Shown one piece after another: positions 46,133 to 55,072 of a DNA stretch of 64,000 bases. The translations under genes were made by a program, and so were the position numbers. The notes under the pieces were generated by a model. That model ran no database searches, was not told the origin of the DNA, and was given only the letters and a program-made list of their open reading frames with translations. Source of the stretch: Pseudomonas sp. UYIF39 (GTDB taxonomy: Bacteria; Pseudomonadota; Gammaproteobacteria; Pseudomonadales; Pseudomonadaceae). Where the stretch lies: positions 434,001 to 498,000 of the forward strand of contig NZ_JALBYU010000001.1 of NCBI RefSeq assembly GCF_029963765.1. Direction: 5' to 3'. Numbering within the stretch: position 1 is the stretch's first letter; the number at the start of each line of letters is the position of its first letter.

Positions 46133-49100
46133 ATGAATAACAAGCACAACAACCTTGCCATGCTCTGCGCATTGGCCACCCTCGGTACCGCGCAAGCGGC
46201 GCCTTACGTGGAAAACGGTAGAGCGGGCGATCCCAACAGTTGGCGCAGCACTGAATTCAATGCCGATTGGGGGCTGGGAGCGGTCAACGCACAAGAGGCC
46301 TACGCCGCCGGTTACACCGGTAAAGGCGTGAAGCTGGGGATCTTCGATCAACCGGTCTACGCCGCGCATCCGGAGTTTTCCGGCCCGAACAAAGTGATCA
46401 CTCTGGTCACCAGCGGCATCCGCGAATACACCGACCCGTACATCCCGGTGAAAGCGGGAGACGCCTTTCGCTACGATGGCTCGCCCTCGATCGGTTCCGA
46501 CGGCAAGCTGGGTGCCCACGGCACCCACGTTGGCGGAATCGCTGCCGGCAGTCGCGATGGAGGCCCGATGCATGGCGTGGCGTTTGGCTCGCAGATCATC
46601 AGTGCGGACAACGGAGATCCGGGCCCGGAAGACGGCATCATTCGCGGCAACGACGGCGCGGTCTACAAGGCCGGTTGGGATGCCTTGATCGCCAGCGGCG
46701 CGCGGATCATCAACAACAGTTGGGGCATCGGCATCACCGATCGCTTCGACCTCGGCGGACGCAACCCCGCCTACCCGCATTTCACCGTGCAAGACGCGCA
46801 ATTGCAGTTCAACGAGATCCGACCGTTGCTCGGGACCAAACCGGGTGGAGCCTACGATGGCGCCATCGCGGCGGCCCGCAGCGGTATCGTGACGATCTTC
46901 GCGGCCGGCAACGACTACAACCTCAACAACCCGGACGCCATCGCAGGCCTGGGCTATTTCGTCCCGGACATCGCGCCGAACTGGATGACCGTGGCGGCGT
47001 TGCAGAAGAACCCGGACCTCAACAGCCCGGACCTCTACAACATCAGCACCTTCTCATCGCGCTGCGGCTACACCGCAAGCTTTTGCGTGTCCGCACCGGG
47101 CAGCAAGATCTACAGCTCGATCATCAGCGGTACCAACGCCGACAACCTGACCACCGACTACAAGAATTACAACGGCACCTCGATGGCGGCGCCGCATGTC
47201 GCCGGCTCCATGGCCGTGCTGATGGAACGCTTCCCGTACATGACCGGCGCCCAGGTCGCCAGCGTGTTGCGCACCACGGCCACCGACCTCGGTGCGCCAG
47301 GTGTCGATTCGCTCTACGGCTGGGGCATGATCAACCTGCGCAAAGGCATCGATGGCCCGGCGATGTTTGTCACCGAGCAAGACATTCCCGAGGAGTTCCG
47401 CATCCAGGGTGCCTACGGTTCGAGCCAGTTTGTGGCGGACTTGCCGGGGATCGGCGCGATCATCGACGCGGGCAAACCGACTGAACGCGTCTGCAATGAT
47501 GTGCACTGCGGCCTCGACACGTGGCGCAACGACATTTCCGGCCATGGTGGCCTGACCAAGCAGGGCATCGGCACGCTGGTGCTGACCGGCGCCAACACTT
47601 ACGCCGGCCCGACCCTGGTCAATCAGGGCCGCCTGGCAATCAACGGCTCGCTGCTATCGGCGGTCACCGTCAACGACAGCGGGATCCTCGGCGGTAATGG
47701 CCGCATCGGCGCATTGACCGCGAAAAGCGGTGGCACCGTGGCGCCAGGTAACTCAATTGGCACCTTGCAGGTGGCGGGCGACGTGACCTTCGAACCTGGC
47801 TCGACGTACGCCGTGGAGTTGTCGCCGACCAGCAGCGATCAGATCGTGGCGGGCGGTAAAGCCGTGATCGACGGCGCTACCGTCAGCCTGTCTCTGGAAA
47901 GCAGCCCGACCTTGCTGACCACCAGCGAAGTGAAATCCCTGCTCGGCCATCAGTACAACATTCTGCAAGCGGCCGGCGGGATCGAAGGGCGTTTCGGCGC
48001 CGTGCTACCGGATTATCTTTTCATCGGAGGCACACTCGGTTACTCGGCCAATGGCATCCAACTGGCGGTTGAGCGCAACGCAGCGTCTTTCGCCAGCGTC
48101 GGCCAAACCCCGAATCAACGCGCCGTCGCCGCGGCCGCCGAGCAACTGGGCGCGGGCAATGCGCTCTATGAAACCTTGCTGCTTTCACCGACCGCGGCCG
48201 TCGCGCAACAAGCCTTCCAGCAACTGTCTGGTGAAATTCACCCGGCGATCGGCACGCTGCTGATCAACGACAGCCGTTACCTGCGCGATGCCGTCGGCGA
48301 ACGCCTGCGTGAGCGTGATCTGTTCAACGCTGCGGCACCCACCGATGACCGTAGCAACGCCTGGGTCAAAGTCCTCGGCGCCTGGGGCAAGAGCGATGGC
48401 GGGCATGACAACGCCAGTTCCAACAGCTCCATCGGCGGCTTGCTGGCCGGTGTCGACGGTCTGATCACTGAAAATACGCGGCTGGGTTTCGTGACCGGTT
48501 ACAGCGACAGTTCGTTGAGCATGGGCGATGGCACGCATTCGTCCGCCTCGGTCGACAGCTACCACTTGGGCGCCTATCTGGGCCAAGAAATCGATGCGCT
48601 GCGTCTGAGCGTCGGCGGCGCATACAGCTGGCATCGCATTGACGTGAAGCGTGACCTGCAATTCGGCGACGTCAGCGGTAAACAGAAATCCAAACGCGAT
48701 GCGACGACTGCGCAACTGTTTACCGAAGCGGCGTATCGCCTGGACCTGCAACCGCTGGCGCTGGAACCGTTCGCCAACCTGGCTTACGTGCACCTGAACA
48801 GCGACAGCTTTTCCGAGAAAGGTGATGCCGCAGCGCTCAAGGGCGGCGAAGACAACCGCGACGCCGTGCTTTCGACCCTCGGTCTGCGGGCGAGTAAAGC
48901 GATTGCCCTGTCGGACAAGCAGCTGGAACTGTCCGGCACGCTGGGCTGGCAGCACAACCTGAGCAACACCCGTTCCGAAGATCACCTGGCCTTCGCCAAC
49001 GGCAACACCGCGTTCAGCGTGCAGAGCGTTTCCCTGGATCGTAACGCCGCCGTTGTGGGTGCGCGGGCCGGTTTGGCGGTGGCGCAAGACGTTCGTTTGA

Positions 49101-49177
49101 GCCTGGATTACAACGGACTGCTTGGCTCCAACGAGAAAGACCACGGTGTGGGTCTGACACTCGACTGGCAGTTCTGA
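46133..49177 (+). CDS. pspB: Autotransporter subtilisin-like serine protease PspB
   Basis: 1014 residues, a paralogue of PspA. The signal peptide ends near TAQA-APYVE. Catalytic residues: Asp in GIFDQPVYAAHPEF (about 71), His in AHGTHVGGIAAG (about 129) and Ser in NGTSMAAPHVAGS (about 349). The protease domain is about 45 residues longer than in PspA and diverged, whereas the linker and beta-barrel are nearly superimposable (SVGQTPNQ, QQLSGEI, YLRDAVGERL; the end LTLDWQF). This suggests tandem duplication followed by divergence of the passenger. ATG 46133 has AAGGA about 10 bases upstream. The first lipase gene starts 23 bases after the stop, so co-transcription is likely. Confidence 0.93.
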   Translation: MNNKHNNLAMLCALATLGTAQAAPYVENGRAGDPNSWRSTEFNADWGLGAVNAQEAYAAGYTGKGVKLGIFDQPVYAAHPEFSGPNKVITLVTSGIREYTDPYIPVKAGDAFRYDGSPSIGSDGKLGAHGTHVGGIAAGSRDGGPMHGVAFGSQIISADNGDPGPEDGIIRGNDGAVYKAGWDALIASGARIINNSWGIGITDRFDLGGRNPAYPHFTVQDAQLQFNEIRPLLGTKPGGAYDGAIAAARSGIVTIFAAGNDYNLNNPDAIAGLGYFVPDIAPNWMTVAALQKNPDLNSPDLYNISTFSSRCGYTASFCVSAPGSKIYSSIISGTNADNLTTDYKNYNGTSMAAPHVAGSMAVLMERFPYMTGAQVASVLRTTATDLGAPGVDSLYGWGMINLRKGIDGPAMFVTEQDIPEEFRIQGAYGSSQFVADLPGIGAIIDAGKPTERVCNDVHCGLDTWRNDISGHGGLTKQGIGTLVLTGANTYAGPTLVNQGRLAINGSLLSAVTVNDSGILGGNGRIGALTAKSGGTVAPGNSIGTLQVAGDVTFEPGSTYAVELSPTSSDQIVAGGKAVIDGATVSLSLESSPTLLTTSEVKSLLGHQYNILQAAGGIEGRFGAVLPDYLFIGGTLGYSANGIQLAVERNAASFASVGQTPNQRAVAAAAEQLGAGNALYETLLLSPTAAVAQQAFQQLSGEIHPAIGTLLINDSRYLRDAVGERLRERDLFNAAAPTDDRSNAWVKVLGAWGKSDGGHDNASSNSSIGGLLAGVDGLITENTRLGFVTGYSDSSLSMGDGTHSSASVDSYHLGAYLGQEIDALRLSVGGAYSWHRIDVKRDLQFGDVSGKQKSKRDATTAQLFTEAAYRLDLQPLALEPFANLAYVHLNSDSFSEKGDAAALKGGEDNRDAVLSTLGLRASKAIALSDKQLELSGTLGWQHNLSNTRSEDHLAFANGNTAFSVQSVSLDRNAAVVGARAGLAVAQDVRLSLDYNGLLGSNEKDHGVGLTLDWQF

Positions 49178-49200
49178 TTTGACGCAAAGGAAGCAAACCT

Positions 49201-50889
49201 ATGGGACTGTTTGATTACAAAAATGCTGACGGCAAGGCGGTGTACAGCGACGCCATCGCGCTGACGCTGTATGCGTACACGCCAACAGGTAAACCGTTGC
49301 CGGCGACTGGTTGGGCGCCGATTGGCGCCATGCAGCTGGGTTATCAAGGCAAGGTCGGCGCACAAGGCACCTTCTATGGCGAGAAGGACGGCTTCACTAG
49401 CGCCGAAGCCGAAGTGCTCGGCAAGTACGATGCGGCGGGCAAGCTGATCGGTATCGGCATTGCCTTCCGAGGCACCGGCGGCCTGGGTTACAGCGACACT
49501 TTCGGCGACATGAAAAACAATCTGCTGGCCGCCGTCGGCCCGATAGATTACGCGACGAACTACGCGAAAAACGCTTTCGACAATTTGCTCAAGGACGTCG
49601 CTACGTTTGCGATCGGTCATGGCCTGAGCGCCAGGGATGTGCTGGTCAGCGGACATAGCCTGGGCGGGTTAGGGGTCAATAGCCTCGCCGAACTGAGCGG
49701 CAACAACTGGGGCGGTTTCTTCAAGGAGGCCAACTACGTTGCCTTCGCCTCGCCGACCCAGAGCGCTACCGGCAACAACGTGCTGAACATCGGTTACGAG
49801 AACGATCCAGTGTTTCGGGTACTCGACGGCACCACGTTCAGCAGCGGTTCCCTGGGCAAGCACGACGGACATCAGGACTCGGGGACCAACAACATCGTCA
49901 ATTTCAATGACCAGTACGCGTCCACCTCACAGAACCTGGTGCCGTTCAGCATCCTCAACCCGCTGAACTGGTCGGCTCACGGCTCGCTGGGGTATGCCGA
50001 CGGGTTGAACCGGGTGATCGACTCGCGTTTCTACGACCTCACCGACAAGGACTCGACGCTGATCGTGTCCAACCTGGCGCAAGCGTCCCGGGGCAAGACC
50101 TGGGTCGAGGACCTTGGACGCAGCGGCGAACCTCACACCGGCAGCACATTCATCATCGGCACCGACAGCAACGACCTGCTCAAGGGCAGTGCCGGCAATG
50201 ACTTCATCGAAGGCCGCGATGGCAATGACCGGTTCCGCGATGACGGTGGCTACAACCTCCTGCTGGGCGGCAAGGGCAGCAACACCTTCGAATTGCAGAA
50301 GTCGTTGCAGAACTTCAGCTTTGCCAACGACGGCGACGGCACGCTGTACGTGCGTGATGCCTATGGCGGCATCAGCATGACCCGCGACATTGGCGCGCTA
50401 GTCAGTAAAGAGTCGGGCTCATGGTGGGGGAGCAAGGAGGTGACTTACAGCGTCACCGCCAACGGTTTGCTCAACGGCAGTGAACTGACCCACTACAACC
50501 ACTCGCTTAACGGTGATGCCTACGGCAACACACTGGCAGCCAGCGTCGACGGCGACTGGTTGTTCGGCAATGCCGGCAACGATCTGCTGCGCAGTGACAA
50601 AAGCCACGTGACCTTCGTCGGTGGCGCGGGCAATGACGTAATGCAGGCCTCAGGTGGCAACAACACGTTCCTGTTCAGCGGCGCCTTTGGTTTCGACGTA
50701 ATCAATGGCTACCAGAGCAACGACAAACTGCTGTTCATGGGCGTTCAGGGCGCGGGGCAGGGTTATGACTACAAGCAACACGCTTCGCAGTCGGGCCATG
50801 ACACGGTGCTGAAGATTGGCGACTTTGCCGTGACGCTGGTGGGAGTGGGACTGGATAACCTGTCGGCTTCAGGCATTACGTTTGCCTGA
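49201..50889 (+). CDS. pueB: RTX family I.3 lipase/polyurethanase, shorter paralogue
   Basis: 562 residues. The lipase box GHSLGG has the nucleophile Ser at 153, the Asp region is GYENDPVF and a candidate catalytic His lies in WSAHGSLGYADGLNRV. RTX repeats follow (GSAGNDFIEGRDGNDRF, LFGNAGNDLL, GGAGNDVMQ), and the C-terminus DFAVTLVGVGLDNLS is the type I secretion signal region. There is no signal peptide. The length agrees with PueB of P. chlororaphis (565 residues as I recall). Compared with the next gene it lacks about 54 residues between the N-terminus and TQLGYDGK, part of the lid region. It lies 23 bases after pspB, with AAAGGAAG before ATG. It acts on extracellular esters and is exported by AprDEF. 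Confidence 0.92.
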   Translation: MGLFDYKNADGKAVYSDAIALTLYAYTPTGKPLPATGWAPIGAMQLGYQGKVGAQGTFYGEKDGFTSAEAEVLGKYDAAGKLIGIGIAFRGTGGLGYSDTFGDMKNNLLAAVGPIDYATNYAKNAFDNLLKDVATFAIGHGLSARDVLVSGHSLGGLGVNSLAELSGNNWGGFFKEANYVAFASPTQSATGNNVLNIGYENDPVFRVLDGTTFSSGSLGKHDGHQDSGTNNIVNFNDQYASTSQNLVPFSILNPLNWSAHGSLGYADGLNRVIDSRFYDLTDKDSTLIVSNLAQASRGKTWVEDLGRSGEPHTGSTFIIGTDSNDLLKGSAGNDFIEGRDGNDRFRDDGGYNLLLGGKGSNTFELQKSLQNFSFANDGDGTLYVRDAYGGISMTRDIGALVSKESGSWWGSKEVTYSVTANGLLNGSELTHYNHSLNGDAYGNTLAASVDGDWLFGNAGNDLLRSDKSHVTFVGGAGNDVMQASGGNNTFLFSGAFGFDVINGYQSNDKLLFMGVQGAGQGYDYKQHASQSGHDTVLKIGDFAVTLVGVGLDNLSASGITFA

Positions 50890-50984
50890 GGCTGCATGCA
50901 CTAAATGCTCCGGGGCGCCTCATGATCGGGCGTCCTGGTTGTGAGCTATCTCTAACAATTCCAACAAAGAGAGAGGCAATACCA

Positions 50985-52838
50985 ATGGGTGTGTACGACT
51001 ACAAAAACTTCGGTACAGCCGATTCCAAAGCGTTATTTACCGACGCGATGGCGATCACGCTGTATTCCTATCACAACCTGGATAACGGCTTTGCCACCGG
51101 CTATCAGCACAACGGCTTCGGCCTTGGCTTGCCGGCGACACTGGTGACCGCACTGATCGGTGGCACCGACTCCCAGGGCGTCATTCCCGGAATCCCATGG
51201 AATCCCGATTCGGAAAAAGCCGCACTGGACGCGGTGCAGAAAGCCGGCTGGACGCCCATCACCGCCACGCAACTGGGCTATGACGGCAAGGTCGACGCAC
51301 GCGGAACGTTCTTCGGCGAAAAGGCCGGGTACACCAGCGCTCAGGTGGAAATCCTCGGCAAGTACGACGCGCAGGGGCATCTTAGCGAAATCGGTATCGC
51401 CTTTCGCGGCACTAGCGGCCCACGAGAAAGCCAGATCAGCGACTCCATCGGCGATGTGATCAATGATCTGCTGGCGGCGCTAGGGCCCAAGGATTACGCC
51501 AGTAACTACGTCGGCGAAGCCTTCGGCAACCTGCTTGGCGACGTTGCGGCCTTTGCCCGGGCCAATGGCCTGTCGGGCAAGAACGTGCTGGTCAGCGGTC
51601 ACAGCCTCGGCGGGCTGGCGGTCAACAGCCTGGCGGATTTGAGCAACGACAAGTGGGCCGGGTTCTACCAGGATTCCAACTACATTGCCTACGCCTCGCC
51701 GACCCAAAGCGGCACCGACAAAGTGCTGAACGTCGGTTACGAAAACGACCCGGTGTACCGCGCCCTCGACGGTTCATCGTTCAACCTGTCGTCGGTGGGC
51801 GTGCACGATGCCGCCAAGGTTTCGACGACCGATAACATCGTCAGCTTCAACGACCACTACGCCTCGACAGCGTGGAATGTGCTGCCGTTTTCGATCCTCA
51901 ACATCCCGACCTGGATCTCGCACTTGCCCACCGCCTATGGCGACGGCATGAACCGGGTGATCGAGTCGAAGTTCTACGACCTCACCAGTAAAGACTCGAC
52001 GATCATCGTCGCCAATCTGTCGGACCTGGCGCGCGCCAACACTTGGGTTCAGGATCTGAATCGCAACGCTGAAACCCACAAGGGCAGCACCTTCATCATC
52101 GGCAGTGACGGCAACGATCTGATCCAGGGTGGCAAGGGCAATGACTACCTGGAAGGCCGCGATGGCAACGACACCTTCCGCGACGGTGGTGGTTACAACA
52201 TCCTGTTGGGCGGCAAGGGCAACAACGTGCTGGACTTGCAGCAATCGGTGAAGGACTTCGACTTCGCCAATGACGGCGCCGGAAGCCTGTACATCCGCGA
52301 TGCCAATGGCGGCATCAGCATGACCCGCGACATCGGCAGCATTGTGACCAAAGAGCCGGGGTTTCTCTGGGGGCTGTTCAAGGATGACGTGACCCACAGC
52401 GTCACTGCCGAAGGCCTCAAGGCGGGCAACAACCTGACTCAGTACGCGTCAACGGTAAAGGGTGGCGCCGGCGCCGATACGCTCACGGCTCACGCGGGTG
52501 GCGATTGGTTGTTGGGGCTGGACGGCAACGACCATTTGCTCGGCGGCAAGGGCAACGATGTGTTTGTCGGCGGGGCCGGTAATGACTTGCTGGAATCGGG
52601 AGGCGGGATCGATACGTTCCTGTTTAGCGGCGCGTTTGGTCAGGACCGGGTGGTTGGCTACCAGGCCAGCGACAAACTGATATTTCTCGGGGTTCAGGGG
52701 GTGACGCCGAACGACGACTATCGGGCGCATGCCACGGCGGTGGGGCACGACACGGTGCTGACGTTTGGGGGGGATTCGGTCACGTTGGTCGGGGTTGGGC
52801 TGGATAGCTTGTCCAGCTCAGGGGTGGTTATCGTCTGA
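50985..52838 (+). CDS. pueA: RTX family I.3 lipase/polyurethanase (TliA/LipA/PueA-like)
   Basis: 617 residues, the length I recall for PueA. The N-terminal 390 residues follow P. fluorescens TliA closely: M-G-V-Y-D-Y-K-N start, GVIPGIPWNPDSEKAALD, nucleophile Ser 207 in VSGHSLGGLAVNSL, Asp in GYENDPVYRALDG and His in ISHLPTAYGDG. RTX blocks are GGKGNDYLEGRDGNDTF (about 385) and, after an insert of about 100 residues that TliA lacks, GLDGNDHLLGGKGNDVFVGGAGNDLL. The secretion signal is at the end (DSVTLVGVGLDSLSSSGV). ATG 50985 has GAGAGAGGC upstream; the longer frame to 50922 has no site. It is the last gene of the hydrolase island, followed by a REP-like repeat. Confidence 0.94.
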   Translation: MGVYDYKNFGTADSKALFTDAMAITLYSYHNLDNGFATGYQHNGFGLGLPATLVTALIGGTDSQGVIPGIPWNPDSEKAALDAVQKAGWTPITATQLGYDGKVDARGTFFGEKAGYTSAQVEILGKYDAQGHLSEIGIAFRGTSGPRESQISDSIGDVINDLLAALGPKDYASNYVGEAFGNLLGDVAAFARANGLSGKNVLVSGHSLGGLAVNSLADLSNDKWAGFYQDSNYIAYASPTQSGTDKVLNVGYENDPVYRALDGSSFNLSSVGVHDAAKVSTTDNIVSFNDHYASTAWNVLPFSILNIPTWISHLPTAYGDGMNRVIESKFYDLTSKDSTIIVANLSDLARANTWVQDLNRNAETHKGSTFIIGSDGNDLIQGGKGNDYLEGRDGNDTFRDGGGYNILLGGKGNNVLDLQQSVKDFDFANDGAGSLYIRDANGGISMTRDIGSIVTKEPGFLWGLFKDDVTHSVTAEGLKAGNNLTQYASTVKGGAGADTLTAHAGGDWLLGLDGNDHLLGGKGNDVFVGGAGNDLLESGGGIDTFLFSGAFGQDRVVGYQASDKLIFLGVQGVTPNDDYRAHATAVGHDTVLTFGGDSVTLVGVGLDSLSSSGVVIV

Positions 52839-52863
52839 CGGTGATGGGCTGACTGTTAAGGCC

Positions 52864-52946
52864 CCATCGCGAGCAAGCTCGCTCCCACATTGGATCTGTG
52901 GCGTTCACAAATCCCCTGTGGGAGCGAGCTTGTTCCGGGCGGCGTT
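52864..52946. repeat. REP-like pair of a second family, downstream of pueA
   Basis: CCATCGCGAGCAAGCTCGCTCCCAC-type sequence at 52864-52888 and an inverted partner beginning GTGGGAGCGAGCTTG at 52918. The arms can pair through GAGCAAGCTCGCTCCCAC with GTGGGAGCGAGCTTG. It lies between the converging pueA and small lipoprotein genes and probably ends transcription or protects the mRNA end. Confidence 0.8.
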
Positions 52947-52971
52947 CCGACGATGAACGATAACGCGGTAT

Positions 52972-53196
52972 TTAGTCTTCCTGCCGAATCGTGGTCACTT
53001 CATCGGCCTTGACCTTCACTTTCGCCCCGGAAATATCTTCGAATTCAAAGAAGCCGTCCTTGGTCTTGGTTTTCGGCATGTCCTTGGTCAAATACTGGGT
53101 GCCGTTCTGCAGCGTCACAACCGTTGGTGTCGAGCAACCGGCCAGGGCCAGAAAGGCCACTACCGCCAGGGGCAAGCCCAGAGTCTTGATATTCAT
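52972..53196 (-). CDS. YgdI/YgdR-like small lipoprotein
   Basis: 74 residues. The lipobox LALAGC gives the lipidated Cys at about 21. The mature 53 residues form a small beta-barrel with TLQNGTQYLTKDMPKTKTKDGFFEFEDISG and VKVKADEVTTIRQ, the DUF903/YgdI-YgdR pattern. The function is unknown; it sits on the inside of the outer membrane or in the periplasm. ATG 53196 has AGAGG at good spacing, and GTG 53202 is less likely. It stands alone, head to head with the nuclease gene at 53405. Confidence 0.9.
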   Translation of the reverse strand: MNIKTLGLPLAVVAFLALAGCSTPTVVTLQNGTQYLTKDMPKTKTKDGFFEFEDISGAKVKVKADEVTTIRQED

Positions 53197-53404
53197 AACC
53201 ACCTCTCATCCTTCAAAAAAAACAGCGCGACTGCCACGAGCGAAATCAATCGTCACTGCACCTCTAACGCGGTTAGGTGCGATGGATCGGCAGAAAGTTC
53301 ATAGACACTCGAAAAATCACCGATTAACGCCGCCGCTTATCCTTTTCCGTTTGCCCGGGCAGGGCGTAGCTGGTATCTGTACGCATAACCAGTACTCGCT
53401 CGCC

Positions 53405-55072
53405 ATGGCCTTTTTTCCTGTGACTGCAAATCCTCTCGACGATCCGTTCTACTACTTGAACAACTTCATGCAAGTGCTTGATTGGCTTGAGCTTCGCTAT
53501 GCCGATGTGCTGAGTGTCGAAGAGCAACACTTCATTCGCGAGTTCAAGCGGTTGCCCCGTGAGTCCAGGGCGCTGCTGGTCAGGATGGTGATGCGCAAGG
53601 GGAATCACTTCCGGGCGAGCAAGCTGCATTACGTCGAAATCGGCGACATCGCCATCGCCGCCGGCCCATTGCTGGCGCTGGGCTGGATCGATGAGCAATC
53701 GCCGCTGTCGATCGAAGCGCTATTCGGGGTGTTGCTCAAGGCGGAAATTCTCCAGTGTTTTGGCGCCACCATCGATCAACCCAAGGGAAAAAAGACCGAT
53801 TGGCTGCCCGCACTGAGCGAACGGTTTCCGCAGGCTCACAGCTTCGGCCAGTGGTGCCCGTCGCTGGATGACCGATTGTTCAGCCTGACCATCATGGACC
53901 TGTGCGACCGGCTGCGCTTGATGTTTTTCGGCAACCTTTACCAGGACTGGTCCGAGTTCGTACTGGCTGACCTGGGCATCTTTACCTATGAAAAAGTCGA
54001 GTTCTGCGCCGACTCCCGAGGCCTGCGCAGCCGTGACGACGTGGACGCCTGCCTCTTCCTTCATGAGTGTCAGCAGCATTTCGAGGCCGGCGAAGCAGTA
54101 GAAGACATTGTCGAGCAGATCAAAGGGCTGGCGCTGAGCAATCCCTGGCTGCAAAGACGTCGCGGCAAACTGTTGTTCCAGATCGGTCAGCACTGCGAGC
54201 GCCTGGCGGATTTCTCTACCGCACTGACGATCTACCGCGAGTGTGCCTATCCCGGCGCACGCCTGCGGTTGATTCGAGTATTGGAGCGCTGCGGTGAATA
54301 CCAGCTGGCCATGGAGCTGGCCGTCGCGGTGGAGCAATCGCCGGAAAGTGCCGCCGAACAGCAACAAGTGTTGCGTGTGCTGCCCAGGCTGCGGCGCAAG
54401 TTGGGCGGACCGGTGATGAAGCGCTCGTCCCCACGGGAGATGCTGCGCCTGGACCTGCAACTGCCCCGGACCGATCCGGCATTGTCGGTGGAGTCTTACG
54501 TTCAGGCACATTTTGCGCAAGAGTCGGCACCGGTGCATTACGTCGAAAACAGCCTGATCAACTCGCTGTTCGGACTGCTGTGCTGGCCGGCGATTTTCGC
54601 GCCGTTGCCGGGGGCGTTTTTCCACCCGTTCCAGCGTGGGCCGGTGGATCTGCTCAGTGAGGACTTTCACGAACGCCGCGCGGAGCTGTTCCAGGGCTGC
54701 CTGGCTGAACTCGATGACGGGCGTTACCACCAGACGATTCGGGAACGCTATGCCAGCAAGTGGGGCGTGCAGTCGCCCTTTGTGTTCTGGGGTGTGCTGA
54801 ACGAAGAATTGCTCGATCAGGCACTCGATTGCCTACCGGCCGAACACCTCAAGCACTGGTTCAATCGACTGCTGTCGGACATCAAGGCCAATCGCGCCGG
54901 TATGCCGGACCTGATCCAGTTTTGGCCGCAGGACAAAACCTACCGGATGATCGAAGTCAAAGGCCCCGGTGATCGCCTGCAAGACAATCAATTGCGCTGG
55001 CTCGAGTTCTGCCATGAGCACCAGATGCCGATTGCCGTCTGCTATGTGCAATGGGCGGAGCAGAGCGCTTGA
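53405..55072 (+). CDS. FAN1-type structure-specific nuclease (VRR-NUC domain)
   Basis: 555 residues, close to the length of P. aeruginosa FAN1. The catalytic VRR-NUC domain is at the C-terminus (about 440-550): PDLIQFWPQD, then MIEVKGPGDRLQDNQ, whose P-D, E-V-K and Q residues form the metal site. Upstream is a helical SAP/TPR-like region with repeats such as FSTALTIYRECAYPGARLRLIRVLERCG. Relatives cut 5' flaps and unhook DNA interstrand crosslinks. ATG 53405 is the first plausible start; the open frame continues to 52991 antisense to the small lipoprotein and is not convincing. The stop overlaps the start of the helicase gene, so the two are coupled. Confidence 0.93.
   Translation: MAFFPVTANPLDDPFYYLNNFMQVLDWLELRYADVLSVEEQHFIREFKRLPRESRALLVRMVMRKGNHFRASKLHYVEIGDIAIAAGPLLALGWIDEQSPLSIEALFGVLLKAEILQCFGATIDQPKGKKTDWLPALSERFPQAHSFGQWCPSLDDRLFSLTIMDLCDRLRLMFFGNLYQDWSEFVLADLGIFTYEKVEFCADSRGLRSRDDVDACLFLHECQQHFEAGEAVEDIVEQIKGLALSNPWLQRRRGKLLFQIGQHCERLADFSTALTIYRECAYPGARLRLIRVLERCGEYQLAMELAVAVEQSPESAAEQQQVLRVLPRLRRKLGGPVMKRSSPREMLRLDLQLPRTDPALSVESYVQAHFAQESAPVHYVENSLINSLFGLLCWPAIFAPLPGAFFHPFQRGPVDLLSEDFHERRAELFQGCLAELDDGRYHQTIRERYASKWGVQSPFVFWGVLNEELLDQALDCLPAEHLKHWFNRLLSDIKANRAGMPDLIQFWPQDKTYRMIEVKGPGDRLQDNQLRWLEFCHEHQMPIAVCYVQWAEQSA

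Noticed and set aside
52991..53404. N-terminal extension of the FAN1 frame
   Set aside because: It would overlap the small lipoprotein gene on the other strand and its peptide shows no family features; ATG 53405 gives the expected FAN1 length.
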